A DNA stretch of 64,000 nt, from contig JAQFVV010012404.1 in assembly GCA_028023455.1 (NCBI GenBank), positions 13,875,421 to 13,939,420 of the forward strand, read 5' to 3'. Below are positions 10,096 to 22,197 of this stretch, in pieces. The notes beneath the pieces are model-generated. The model searched no databases, was not told the origin of the DNA, and was given only the letters and a program-made list of their open reading frames with translations. Every line of letters begins with the position of its first letter. The stretch's first letter is position 1. This DNA is from Epiperipatus broadwayi (Eukaryota; Onychophora; Udeonychophora; Euonychophora; Peripatidae). The translations under genes and the position numbers were made by a program.

Positions 10096-11740
10096 TTGTC
10101 TTGGTATTTATGTAGCTTTCCTGGTGAAAAGGTTGACACCCATTTTATTTAAATTATCCATTTTCAGGGTCTCAGGAGCTTCCAACACAAGATATAAAGA
10201 ATATAGCTAACTCTGTTATTGTATTCAATATTTACATTTTTTTAATTTATTAAATTGATAAAGAAACACAAAAGGCTAAAGGGTTATAATTAAAATATTT
10301 TTTAATGAAAATGCAGTAAAGAAAATAAAAATAAACATGATTAAGCAATCTATAATAAAGGTGTGGACAGACATCACATTTCAAGTAAGCACTATCCCAT
10401 AATTTTGAAAATATTGCACTGAAACACACAAAAATTCAAAAGTTTGTAAATAAATTTTCTTTTTAAAATAAATTCACTACATCAACTGTAAACTAATCTC
10501 AGTGCACTTACAAATAATGTTTTGGAGCCTTCTAACCATATTCTTCTTTTCCAAACAGATTAGTCACTTAGACATGTTTGCACATGATGCTGCCATTGCA
10601 TCTCTGTTCCCACATAAAGTATAATATCAGCTTTTTGTCACATACTATTCAGATGGGCACTATTCTGAAATTTTGAAAATATTCTACTGCATTACATCTT
10701 GTTCTGTTTGATGAAAGATTCCAAAGGTTAATCATATTTCCAAAAATGATAAAACAAAAAAGAAATGTTAAAAAAATCACCACATGTTAATGAATATCAA
10801 CAAAAAAATGACATTAATTTTAATCATGAGTTATCTGTTTATCTCATGTTAACATTTGGACATTATGTTGTTAATGTGTAGCTTGTTAATTATAAAAATA
10901 TTAACAAATGTGTTCTAAATTAAATGTTAATATTAAAATTTTAAAATATATTTTTTAGTAAATTCCATTCACAACATAACATCCAAGTATTTAACATAAG
11001 TTGAACAGATAACGTGATTAAAATTAACTTTATTTATTTTTTGTTGACATTTGCTAGCACATGATTTTTTTAACATTTCTTTTTTGCCTTACCATTTTTG
11101 GAAATATGCTTAAAATTTGGAATCTTTCAACGACAAAACAAGATGCAGTGGAATATTTTCAATTTTTCAGGATAGTTTCTGCCTGAAAAGTATGTAGTAA
11201 GGGGCTGATATTATACTTTATGTGCAAATGGAAACACAATGGTAGTGTTGTAAGTGATCATGTTCTAAGTGCCTATCTTTTTAGAAAAGAACATGGTTAG
11301 AAGGCTGCATAACATTGTTTGTGACTGTACTTAGATTAATTTACAGCTGGTATAGTGAATTTACATTTAAAATTTTTTAATTACAACCCTTTAGATTTTT
11401 GTGAGTTTCAGTGCAATATTTTCAAAATTATGGAACAATACTTGCCCAAAAAGTGATGTCTGTCTGCACCTTTGTTATAGTTTGCTTAATCATATTTTAT
11501 TTTTATTTTTTTTACTGCATTTACATTTAAAAAGTTTTTAATTACAACCCATTGGATATTTGTGTTTCTTTTTCATTTTAATAAATAAAAAAAAATGTAA
11601 TTATTGAATACAATAACTTAGTGTAAGCCATATTGTTTATATCTTGTGTTGGAAAGCCCTGAAAATGAATAATTTAAATTAAAACAGGTGGCATACTTTT
11701 CAGCAGGCAAATTATATAAAAATCTTTATTTGGATTGCAT
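10096..11740. repeat. 1.6-kb imperfect palindrome (foldback element?)
   Basis: The left arm (about 10096-10880) is the reverse complement of the right arm (about 10955-11740), with many substitutions and small indels, around a roughly 75-base centre. Matching landmarks include CTTCCAACACAAGATATAAA near 10178 against the reverse complement of 11637-11656, and ATTTTGAAAATATTGCACTG near 10401 against 11418-11437. Within each arm a sub-motif ending TTTTGAAAATATT recurs about 270 bases apart. No open frame spans it. Long arms meeting at a small loop suggest a foldback-type transposon or an inverted duplication. Confidence 0.85.
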
Positions 11741-12180
11741 TCAACCCTAGATTATAGGCATCATAGATAAATATGCTAACCATTAAACCATTAAATCATG
11801 AAGTTATTTTAAACATATATAATGAAATAATATTTTATATAGCACTATGTTTTATAAACAGTAATAATAATCAGCTATTAAACTAATGCACATGAGCTTT
11901 GAAGATTGAAATAACTATAAATATATAGTAAAAATTACAATTAAAATTAGGCATTATAAGCCATAATTGATATTACATTCATATCATTTTATAGATAAAA
12001 TTTATGCTATAACTGTTTTTGTAAACAAAGGGCACATTTCTTTAATAGTTAGAGTATTTGGAGTCATTATGGATCATAATATGTTCTGCAAGAGCAAAAT
12101 AATAGCTTTGACATCAAAATATTTATGAATAGATCAACCTGCCACTTTTAGTTATCATCATCCCCTTGATCATTTTAACT
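11741..12180. other. AT-rich spacer, nothing recognised
   Basis: No coding frame, repeat or RNA signal beyond AT-rich sequence was seen between the palindrome and the R1 copy. Confidence 0.4.
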
Positions 12181-12725
12181 ATTAGCAGTGGTGGCTCCCA
12201 ACAACAAACACTGTCACAGGGCACTCCCCCCCTCCCCAAAAAAATTAATTATTAAATTAGTGCTTGAACATATCAACAATCATTCAATATTTTGCATAAT
12301 TATTATGTAAATATAACTAATTAAACAGCAGCAAACTCTTTATGCAGTAGTGCCACCATGGTGCAAGCTTAGTAATCAATGAATGAAAGAAGATTTGTAC
12401 ATAAAATTCCTATTTAGTGCCAACTATCCAATATTGCCAGACTAGTTTCTAGCTTCTAGCTTGGATTTGAGAACACTGCACCTAGATCTTATAATCTCTT
12501 GCAATCTTTCAGCAGCTAGCTTTTACCTATTAATCAACTATAAAGCTATGAGCTCAAGATGAAAACACAATCTTTTCAATTCAAGCTCTTTTGCTTATGT
12601 AGTCACATTAGATTTGAATGCAGTTTAATATCCATACATTTTGGAGTCATTGGTTTTTTAAAAACAACTTATGTAAGCATAGGAAATGATGATCATGTGA
12701 TGTTTTAATGGTTTTAAACTAATTA
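12181..12725 (+). repeat. Diverged copy of repeat family R1
   Basis: This segment matches the R1 units at 47.6-49.0 kb over most of their length. Shared landmarks are AGTAATCAATGAATG, CCAGACTAGTTTCT, ACTGCACCTAGATCTTA, CATACATTTTGGAGTCATTG and GATCATGTGATGTTTT. It has the orientation of unit A (47563-48016). The copy is much more mutated and carries a C-run (CCCCCCTCCCC near 12225). Its left edge starts with AGTGGTGGCTCCCAACAACA, which matches the opposite end of the R1 unit in inverted form, so the element probably has inverted ends. Confidence 0.75.
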
Positions 12726-15700
12726 AAGTTTTTAAAAAGAATTATTTTAAGCGCGATTCTATTCAAAGGCTGCTAATTATAGCAGTGTCAGACATATCTT
12801 ATTTAATAATTTTCAGCAAGTTCTGTGAGATTTGTTTGCTTTTATTAAGGCACAAACTAGCACCATTGGAGCTGCTCTCTGCTGCAGCACCAATAATTAA
12901 TTGAAAGTGATCTATTTATCTATTCTTCTGGTTTCTATTCAGAGCGAGTACATTTTTATTGTTTTCCTTTAGGATCAATAAAATATTCTGCTTTTTTCAT
13001 CCCTTATAATTAACATTTATGAATTAACATATAAATATTTATTACAACAACATAATAAAAAAATATTTTAAATATTTATGGATGTTATATATTTTGTCAA
13101 TTGTCATTACATGAAAAAAATGAAATAGAACGTAAAGGTCAATTTATTCCAGATATTATCATTTGTTAAATAGCAGTTAGTAAAAATAAAAAAATACATT
13201 AAATCTTTAAACAATGATTGCTGCGAAATTAGAAATGTTCTGTTTGTTTTCCTTGCTTACTTTTTAGCGGCAAACTCCTGCTTAAATTTTCTACGGACTG
13301 CCGCTGATTATTAATCATTTGTTTATTATTTGGGTGATGGATAGAAAGTTAAAAGTTCAACCATCTTTTCTGTTATTCAAAACATCAAGCATTTCTCAAA
13401 TAACTACCCATTCGATTTTTTTTTTTAATGTATTTTTTTTTAAAAAATCTTTTATTGAACAAAAACAAACATGTTTTATTTTCCAAAGCTTACCGAATGC
13501 ATTCTTCCGATCTATGTCTTATTTGGCTTCAAAATTAGTATATTATTTGTAGAAATATATGTCAGTATTATTTACATGGATATAATTTAAACTATTGTTT
13601 AAGGTACTATATTTACATGTGAATATAATTTATAAATTATATTTTGCAGTCAATGTTTTTATAAGAATTATTTCTTTGTTTTTCTAATTGAATGTAGTCA
13701 TTAAATCTCTATTTATATCTCCAAGTGTTCGTAACTTCGTTTTCAAAAGTTTTTGCCTAATTTTAGGGAATATAAAATGTCTGAACAAATTTTAATATTT
13801 TTAAAATCATGAGTAGACAATGGAAAGACGGAATATGTATTATTATATTATATAATCAGATTTTAAAGATAATTTCCTAAATATATATATATTTGAAAAA
13901 ATATATATTAATTAATATTGACACGTAAAGCACAGTTATATACATTTAATTTTATAAAATGTTGTTAAAAAAATCTTATTAATAAACTTAAAAACAAAAT
14001 TTCGGAAAATATTGTACTTCAAGCATTTAATAATAGAATGTCACGTGATTTAATGATGTTCGGTTTTAAAATTTCTATTAAGAAAATAATTACGTTAATT
14101 TTTCTTTTTTCGGAGTAAGTAATTTTAAATTGTAGACATTAAATTACATGAAGTGAAATAAAATACAACTTAGATTTTTTTTTTTCAATATTATCATTTC
14201 TTTTGTGTGAAATTTTATTTTAAAATTTAGTTACATGCGATCATTTACTGTATCATTTTACTTATGAAATATAGTATATATATGTTTTGTTTCTGCTATA
14301 TAGTTTCAAGAGAGTGTACGAGTGTATAATAATATTTATATAAATATATTGTTATAGATATGGGTGCGCATATATTATAATTACTTATAATATAAAAATT
14401 CAAAAACATTTGTTGAGTATATTTAATATATATGTTATAAAAAATAAGCAAATAATATCAATCTCATAATTTGATAATAATTATGAATAATATGAGTCAC
14501 TCACCCTATTCAAATAGTTATATTTTTCTTGTCAGCCAGGAATTTAATTGATATTACCGTACCCGATTTTATAATAATTGTTTATAGAAATGAATCACCA
14601 TGGATACTTAGATTTTTTTAATTTTTTATTCCGGTATGTATTATATATATTCATTAAACATTTATGTAGGGTTAAAATAATGTCTGAAATTATTAATTAA
14701 GTAACTCTTTTTTTGCTCTTTGTTATTTTTAAGTATAAAACAATGTTTAGAGAATATTTCAATCATTACAAAAGAAAAAAAAAAGGATAAATCGAAATCT
14801 TGCATAGTTTTGTATATTTATTCTAAGTTTAGATATTCAATTTCTATATTTTGGCTATTTAAATGTTTTAAAGAAGGCAGGGTAATAAAAATGAAATTAA
14901 AATTTATATAAGCTAAGATCGTAATGAACACATACGCATACCCCTTTATTTCCGACTCCACTGAAAAATGAAAAATAATAATACTATTAATTTTTCCCCC
15001 CAATAAATCCTGAAGAGTTTATGATTTTATCTGTCCAATGTTCATCCACATATTCCCAGTTCAAAGTTAGTCATCTATCTAGGATAATCTTTTCTTAAAA
15101 TTGTAATATTATTTTATCAGAATTTTAATTTTTCAATTTATGACTACTGTACATTGAACATTTTTGACAGTTTTAAAATTTATTTGCTTATTGCAATTTC
15201 TGGATTCATTCTACGTTCACGCGTCAATATATGAAAATTTATTAATTTTTTATATACTTTTTTCATTTCAATATACAACACAATTTAAAAATAAGTGTCC
15301 ATTAATTATATGGCATAAGTAAGAATGCATACGTGTTAACCCTCTTTTTACAAGTTGGGTCCAATAGATCTACAATCTAATTCCATTTTCGTTTTTGATT
15401 ACTTTTATTTTAAAAAGATAGTTATAAATTCACATATCAGTTATTCTATTGGTCTAATTTATTTTTGAGTTAATTTTATTTAGAAATATGTGGTACAGTC
15501 TGCATACAATTGCCACTACTACTGAATTCAATCTAAATTGATATAACATAGCTAGAAGTTTCAAACAGAAAACATTTATGCAGCATTTATTTTGACATTT
15601 CCACAATAGTTCTATAGATATTGATATTTACAATTAGCTTAAGTTGAGAAAAATATGAATCTCAAATAATTATCAGATAATATAGACCCCCCCCCCAAGA

Positions 15701-15804
15701 ATATTATGTTTCTTGAATAGTTTATATATGAAATAAATATCTTCATTTTGATAATTTCAATTTCTTTATAGTTTATACAAATTTTACATTCCTTTTTTAC
15801 AGTG
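12726..15804. other. AT-rich region without recognised genes
   Basis: Short open frames here (for example 13319-13552 and 14720-14911) are low-complexity and look random. A short inverted repeat (AGCGGCA at 13266, TGCCGCT about 40 bases later) and a poly-C run near 15687-15696 are the only local landmarks. Confidence 0.4.
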
Positions 15805-17240
15805 GAAAACTGTAGACCTTTAAAACCTGAAGACTTGCAACTCTCTTGGAAGAAATGAATGACATCAAATATAATAATTATTTCATTTCTTCAGAAGATG
15901 ACAAAAAATCTGATAATTCTGGAGCTCTGGTGACAGATATCAACAATTATGAATCTAAAATAATAGAAGAAGTTACAATATCTAGGTACTTGAATCAACA
16001 AATTACAGAACCAAAATATATATTCATATTTAAAAATTTAATTAAAACATGGAGTGAACATTTTATTGTACAACTTTAATAGAAACAATCCTCACAAAAT
16101 ATCTTATGAGAAAAAATAAATTCTATATATTTTGCAATTGCAAATTTTATTTTTTCATTTCTTCATTTTTAATATTTTTTCTCAACTCACAAAAATCACC
16201 ATAAATAACTAGACAAATAAAAAGGGTGAAAGAATTTATGCAGATAACTGGAAGAAAATATATGCTATCTAAAATACTTAATGGAGTTCTAATCATGATT
16301 AGTATATAAATCAAAAAATGAAAAAAATTATTAACTTTGGAGCAAAATAGATGAATATAAAGTTTTCAATGATGTAATGAGTTAAAACAGATTTCAAAAT
16401 ATATTGTGAGAACTTAATTTTGATATTTCTGCAAAAAGATGCAGAAGATGTATCACAGATTATATGCAGACCATTAATCAGTGTTTTGAGTTGTGGAATT
16501 GTTATCACCAAAATGCATATGTTCCAAATTGGAACATCTATAGGCAGTTAGTGAATTTTAGAAACAAATGTTTATTCAATCAATATATTTTATAGAATCT
16601 TTGATGAATGGAATAAAATTTTGGGCAATTTTCAATAATATTACATCATATGCATAGGAAAAAATAATCAATGAGAAAGAAATTAAATTGAAAATGTCAT
16701 CAAGCAATTAATAAAAGAAATTAAAAAATTCTGACCACATTACAACCTGTGATAAGTACTTGATCTTGTAATCTCTTGGTAAATATTTGCTTTCAAAAAA
16801 GTTAATACTTCTATGCACCATAAGCAAAAGTAAACCATAATTAGTAACTTAGACAAGTATATTCAACATTATTCAAATTTCAAAAAACGTGCAATTATAG
16901 TTTCATACTACCCTAAAAAAAATATAATATTGCTATTAGCAGTAAACTATGAAAAATAAATGCTGTTCCCAATGAAAAAAAGCTTGAAATTATATTTTAG
17001 TACAATAAAATTAAAGGCAATGCAGATATATATCATGGACTTATGCCAAGAACTTAAAATGTCAAAAGAATAACAAGAATATGGCTATTCATTGTATTTT
17101 AAAAGTGCAATGAATGAGTATATTATATAGAAATCTCTAAATGGCAAGGTGCAAATGTTAATAAAAAGAAAAAGAAACGTTATAAGTGAATTAAGACAAT
17201 AGCAGAAAACAAAGGGAGCAGAATAGAAGAAATATCTGAA
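15805..17240 (+). pseudogene. piggyBac-type transposase remnant
   Basis: A first ORF (ATG at 15855, to 16079) has an acidic start (SSEDDKKSDNSG), as piggyBac transposases do. Farther on, frames shifted by stops give blocks in the correct family order: FRNKCLFNQY (about 16557), like the FRGRCxFRQY block; HITTCDKYLI then SLGKYLLSKKLILLCTI (about 16737-16800), like N-x-T-C-DNxFTS...LLxxxLTLVGTI with the second catalytic Asp; and YNKIKGNADI (about 17001-17030), like YN-x-TKGGVD with the third catalytic Asp, then RITRIWLFIVF. piggyBac proteins cut and paste DNA at TTAA sites. Terminal repeats were not located, so element ends are unknown. Confidence 0.8.
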
Positions 17241-17610
17241 AATAGAAAAATAGTCAATCTCCATTTTAAAAAAAACATCTTAATATCTGGGTTTTTTTTT
17301 TAAAAAAAGGCAGAAAAACTGGAACAAATTGTGGATAATATAACAAAAATGTATTTGGAGAAAATTTTGGCATATTTTATTTTAATTTTTTTAACTAAAT
17401 ATTTCATATTTGCCAATAATATGCTAGTTAATTTTGGTTTGTTTTTGATAAATTCATTTGATATAATTTTTTAATTATGTACAGGCTGATAATATAAATT
17501 TATGTAAATTAGTCATCTGATCCAATGAACCCTGATAGTAAGTAATGAAAGTATATTTGCTGTAGACCAATAATTAAGTTCTCTGCCAGAAGATATTCAG
17601 CATCAGGATA
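17241..17610. other. AT-rich spacer downstream of the piggyBac remnant
   Basis: Contains poly-T/poly-A runs near 17291-17307 and no recognised feature. The piggyBac right end may lie here but no inverted-repeat partner was found. Confidence 0.35.
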
Positions 17611-18012
17611 TTATGACAAGCATGACACATGATTGTCTTTAATAGTACTTTGTCCATATTTGTCACATTTTAAAATAATTTGTTTTAGCATCTCAAACTT
17701 CATATCATTAGTAATCATTGTAGTAGTTTTGTCAACTGTAATTCCAGAAATAGATTTTGAACCTAGCATCATCACTACCATATTTTCAAACTTCTTTCCA
17801 ATAATTTCAGGCCATAGTTTACTATTCCTACAAGTAAGTTCTTTAAAATCATCAAAAATAAAGTTTTGTTTTTTAAAGACATTGTAGCAGTAATAGTATT
17901 CAACAACAACAACAACAAATTTTAAACTTTCTGAATCTAATAGTGGAAGCATAAATATTAATGACATGAGCCCTGATACCAATATATCAAATAATTTGAA
18001 CATTATAAGCAT
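17611..18012 (-). CDS. Unidentified 133-codon reverse-strand frame
   Basis: I do not recognise this protein. The frame is among the longest in the window and, unlike its neighbours, has mixed composition rather than low complexity. It shows a soluble-looking segment DDFKELTCRNSKLWPEIIG followed by KKFENMVVMMLGSKSISGIT and VDKTTTMITNDMKFEMLKQI, which read like a folded domain with alternating strands and helices. Its first 40 residues are hydrophobic, then a run of five valines. It lies just downstream of, and opposite to, the piggyBac remnant. It could be a decayed host retrocopy, an exon, or a chance frame. Confidence 0.35.
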   Translation of the reverse strand: MLIMFKLFDILVSGLMSLIFMLPLLDSESLKFVVVVVEYYYCYNVFKKQNFIFDDFKELTCRNSKLWPEIIGKKFENMVVMMLGSKSISGITVDKTTTMITNDMKFEMLKQIILKCDKYGQSTIKDNHVSCLS

Positions 18013-19659
18013 TTCATTGACAGGTCTAGAAATTTCAAGAACAAAAATATTAAAGTAAATCTCATAGCAAATCCAAAACCATGCAGTCTTCTTACACTAA
18101 AGGAGAAGTTTGTAACGGTATGTCTATTTACTTAATCTTTTTTTCTCCCGAAGGCGTGTTATATAAATATAATATTTTGAAATTGAAATATCATCCGCTT
18201 TTTTGTTACTTTGTCATTTTGGTTACACTTTCAACTTTTTCGTAACATTTATTTTTTTAAAAAAGCCGTATTATTGTCGATATATATAAAAAGGGGAAAT
18301 TAGAAAGAATAGTTAATAACAGCAGTTATTAAAGAATGTGGGGGATCTTACAAACACACATTATAATCTTTAAAAATGGATAAAGAGTTTTTGGAAAAAA
18401 AAGTATAAAAGATGACAAAGAAGCATAGGTAAATAATCTATATATAAATTATATACAAAATTGGTATGCTTTTTCATATGAAGACGTACACATCAAAACT
18501 TAAGACAAAACATTTAAATATATATATATCTTTCACTAAACTATTTACATTTGATTATATATTTGGATCAAAGATTGTAAACTTTGAAGTTGGTCATGGT
18601 ATTTAAATAGTACGTCAGTATGGCATACTCATGATGTAGTTCAAATTTAAATAAAATTTATAATTTTCTTTCAAGAGTCAAGAAAATTTAGGATATGTTT
18701 CAAATAGCCATTTTATAGCCAATCCGCATGTTCATATAATTATTGAACAGCAAATGGATGTCTAGATATTTTTCTCAAGAAAGTAATCTCATGAATTTTT
18801 ATCTTTTTTACTATTTTTCTGAAAATGAATGCTGCAGAGGCTTTTATGCAGTTGTGGACTATTTGAAGATGTTTTGAACCTACATTTGCTAGAATTGTCT
18901 ATTTCAAAAGAAATGATGCTAAATATAATGTTAAAGAGGCCTGGCATATTGCCAACAACATACATGCAATCATCATAAAAGAATTCTGCATCCTCCTATC
19001 AAAAATGTGGCTCATTTAAATTAATTTATTTACATCCTATATTTAAATTATGTACAAATCCCCACTCTTGTTTATTCTTTTATAAAAATCGCAAGCTTCC
19101 TGGACTAGGTAGTCAAAAGCATGATAGTCAAACGCATGATTAGCATACCATGCTTTTTATATACATTTTGTATATACTTATTTTGAATTATTATGAATAT
19201 ATAGCAAAATAAAGAGTGATTTAAATTAGCCAATAAAGAGTAATTTTATATTTAGAACCCATGGTTGAATGATTTATCATTTCTATGTATCTAAGTTATA
19301 TAATATTTCAGTTATAATTTTTTTATAAACAGGGCTTGCCATTATATTTGATTCACTGCTATTGTCTTAAAAAATTTATTTTCTCATTTGCAGTAGGCAG
19401 TGCACTCTATGCCAGGAAAATGTCTAGTAAGCTAAAGTAATCAGTAGGTGTTAACTGTTATGTCAGGTCCAAATCTCTAAATCTACTGATTTTCATAGAA
19501 AAATAACATTGTGTTTGCACTAACAACTTTTTATACTATCTTAGACAATGATTTAATATTCAAGCACTCTAAAGTTTTGCACCAAATCAATTTAATGTTG
19601 TGCTTTTAATTATATATATTGAAGAACTCAGATATATAGCATTTGTAGGCGCATTTGAT
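18013..19659. other. No recognised gene; possible 3' region of the Penelope-like copy
   Basis: AT-rich DNA with scattered short frames. The part nearest 19659 would be downstream sequence of the minus-strand Penelope-like copy. Nothing else could be assigned. Confidence 0.35.
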
Positions 19660-20562
19660 TATTTTGTTATGTTGTTTTCACCATAATCAAAGAATATGCT
19701 TCATCAGCTTTATTTAAATCTCACAGTCTTTTTAATATTTTGCTCAACTTCCTCATAGTTCTTAAATCATACTTTTTTAAATTAGCAAGTATTTTAGCAT
19801 GATGAAAATCAGCTTTGTGACCAACTTCTAAGAAATATAAAGTAAAAGCAAATGTATTTAACTTTTGAAATATAAAGGCATTTTTATACTTCTTAATACT
19901 GACATTAATTCATCTATTGAATGGACATGCACAGTGTTTTGAGCAGTGTGAACATGGAATTTTATAAACACCTTATTACAAAAGTATTCTGTCTTTAGGT
20001 TTATGAAAAAAAAAATCTTTTTTTTTCTTAGTGGAAAAAGTAGTCTTTATGTTAAGATTAGATAGACTTTTACTGATCTTCTCAGTAACTTTTTAAATAT
20101 AAAATAAAACCACTCTATAACTAATTGAGTTGTCAATTTTATTCTCTATTTTCGTATTAGTACCAATGCTATGTAAAGTTTTATATATGATGTTTTATTG
20201 TAACCATTAGAAGATAGAATACTTTTTGTTAGTTCTATTCCTTGAGTAAGATTATCTTTATCAGACAAACTATAAGCTCTCATCAAAATATTTTTTTGCT
20301 ACAGAAAATATTTGAGCAGGATAATACTGAGAATTAAAATTAAGATATTTGTTTGTATGGATAGATTTTTTATAAATCAATATTGATAAGGAATCATCAC
20401 ATTTTCTTGCAATCAAAATATTTAGAAAAGAAAGTGTTTTGTTATTTACTATCTGCATTTAATACTTGATTTTCAAAATTATTCATGAAGAGATCAGTAA
20501 TTACAGGTGACAATGGTGAGCTCATAGAAAGTCCTTTAATTAATTTGTTTTTTTTTTTTGAA
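19660..20562 (-). pseudogene. Penelope-like element: RT C-terminal part plus GIY-YIG endonuclease, broken
   Basis: Read on the minus strand, the blocks run in Penelope order. GLSMSSPLSPVITDLFMNNF (about 20540-20480) matches the G-x-PMGSPLSP-x-IADLFME motif of the RT. An ORF at 20458-20270 with TLSFLNILIARKCDDSL and LIYKKSIHTNKYLNF matches FLDVLI...VYRKPTHTDRYL. Next come an NGYN segment, KPKDRIL, GVYKIPCSHC (start of the GIY-YIG domain) and GHKADFHHAKILAN, the GH-x-x-DFD-x-AKIL block near the C-terminus. Stops and frameshifts interrupt it. The N-terminal RT motifs are missing, so the copy is 5'-truncated. Confidence 0.85.
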
Positions 20563-20582
20563 AGTCATGAAAATCACATTTT

Positions 20583-20949
20583 TTAGAAGGTGGTCACAAA
20601 CCTGATTTTGATCATGCTAAAATAAAAAGCTAATTTTGAAAAGTATGGTTTGAGAACCATGAGGGAGACTTTTGAAATATTAAAAATACAAAATAGTTTA
20701 AATAAAGCTGATGAAGCACAATGTATTCCAGCCCTGTGGAGACTACTTATGTTATCTCTGTCTTCTCAAATCAACTTGAAATCAATTAATGATGAAATTG
20801 AAGAAAATAAACATTTTGTTAATCCATATATTCTGAATAATCAACTATCAAATATATATAACAGTGATTGTTCTTTACTTCATTTTAATCTTATTCTTTA
20901 TTTCATACTCAGTCTTGTTACTACTGGAGATCTATTGGTTTTTCTTTAA
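20583..20949 (+). pseudogene. Penelope-like element: 3' end of GIY-YIG endonuclease, opposite-strand copy
   Basis: The plus strand gives GGHKPDFDHAKI, then after a frameshift an ORF reading MRETFEILKIQNSLNKADEA and PALWRLL. This is the same end block as in the minus-strand copy (GHKADFHHAKILAN, DLNKADEAYS), and the DNA aligns over about 150 bases in inverted orientation. Penelope endonucleases end with such an R-x-x-x-EI...LN-x-D...W segment. The two truncated copies abut at about 20562-20583 with their 5' sides together, an arrangement common for Penelope insertions. Confidence 0.82.
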
Positions 20950-21934
20950 AAACTTGATGCTCAACAATGATGGATGTTATTTCATCAAAACGCCAGGAAT
21001 TAATACAAAATAATACATGGTTTAACTTAAAAAATACTTTATATATATATATATATTGTGCCCTTTTGTATGGGTCACCATTTAAGTTTTGTGCTAATCT
21101 AGTAGAAAATTTTAAATTTAAGAAGTATTTTAAATGTGTGATGTTGACTTTGCTTGTGGTAATGTTACCATAAGTTTAATTAAAGCAATCTATGAGTATT
21201 TGATATGTGAATTGTGTTGATATTGAGAAGATATTTAAAATGATGATGATTATGATGTAATACTGCATTAATAAATTTAATAACAAATGTTTAAAGCTAA
21301 AGTATTTAAAAGACAAGTTAAAATTAGATAAAGATATTTATTAAATTCAAAAAATATATGTTAAAAGTGAATAAAAATATTTTAAATTATAAGTACTTAA
21401 ATTGAGATTAATATTTGATTTTAATCATATCAAATAATTATTTTAAAATCTGATATAATATCTTATTTATTTTTAAAAATAAATATTTATTTTAAAAAAG
21501 CAATTGTTAAGTTTATTTTTAGACAAGCGTTCTTGTGTTATAAAGAACAGATGTTATACACACATGCGTGGAAGTTGTCTAATAAAGTTGCATAATTATT
21601 TTAAAAAATCATGTTATAAAATTTATAAATAATACGTGAGTTATCACGAGATAAAAATAAAGATATTAATGTAAAATATTAAATCTGATTTTAAAAATAT
21701 TGTCTTAAAAATATAACGTATTTAAAAAGATTTAGTTTATTTTAAATGATCTTATAAAAGTTAAGATTTAAACCAAGTGAGAAAGAATATTTTAAAAAAT
21801 GTTTGGTAGATTTAAATAAACGATAAAATTATTTTTAAAATGTAATAATATTAAATATTAAATAAGTCATTATTTTATTTTTAATAGTGTGTTGATAAAT
21901 ATGTAAATAAGCAAAGTTTGATTGTTTAAACATA
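20950..21934. other. AT-rich region, nothing assigned
   Basis: Follows the plus-strand Penelope-like copy. One frame (20967-21173) contains an (AT)n-encoded tract and is probably not a gene. Many TTTAAAA-type runs occur between 21300 and 21900. Confidence 0.4.
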
Positions 21935-22015
21935 CCAATCAGATAAGGAGTTTCTGGCAGTATATAAGCTGGATTCAATTGTTGAGGGGGTCTCTCTACA
22001 ATAAAACTTCTAAGT
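21935..22015 (+). promoter_or_regulatory. Promoter-like segment (CCAAT box, TATA box, AATAAA)
   Basis: A CCAAT motif (ACCAATCAG, about 21934) is followed by TATATAAG at about 21961 and then, about 40 bases on, by AATAAA near 22000, in a patch less AT-rich than its surroundings. TATA box followed closely by a polyadenylation signal is the layout of an LTR, so this may be a solo LTR or the start of an unrecognised retroelement. No partner copy is in the window. Confidence 0.3.
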
Positions 22016-22197
22016 CGTTTGTGCTATTGAGAAAATAGCTAAGTAAATTTATAAACGCTCTTAAGAATCAGTTTTAAAATCATAAGAGTGTTATTGTATA
22101 TAATTTTATAATTTTAAATGATAAGTATGCAGTAGTAACTTAATAATTCCCTATTCGTCTTCTCAATATCGAAACTCAATTTACGTACAAATAATCA

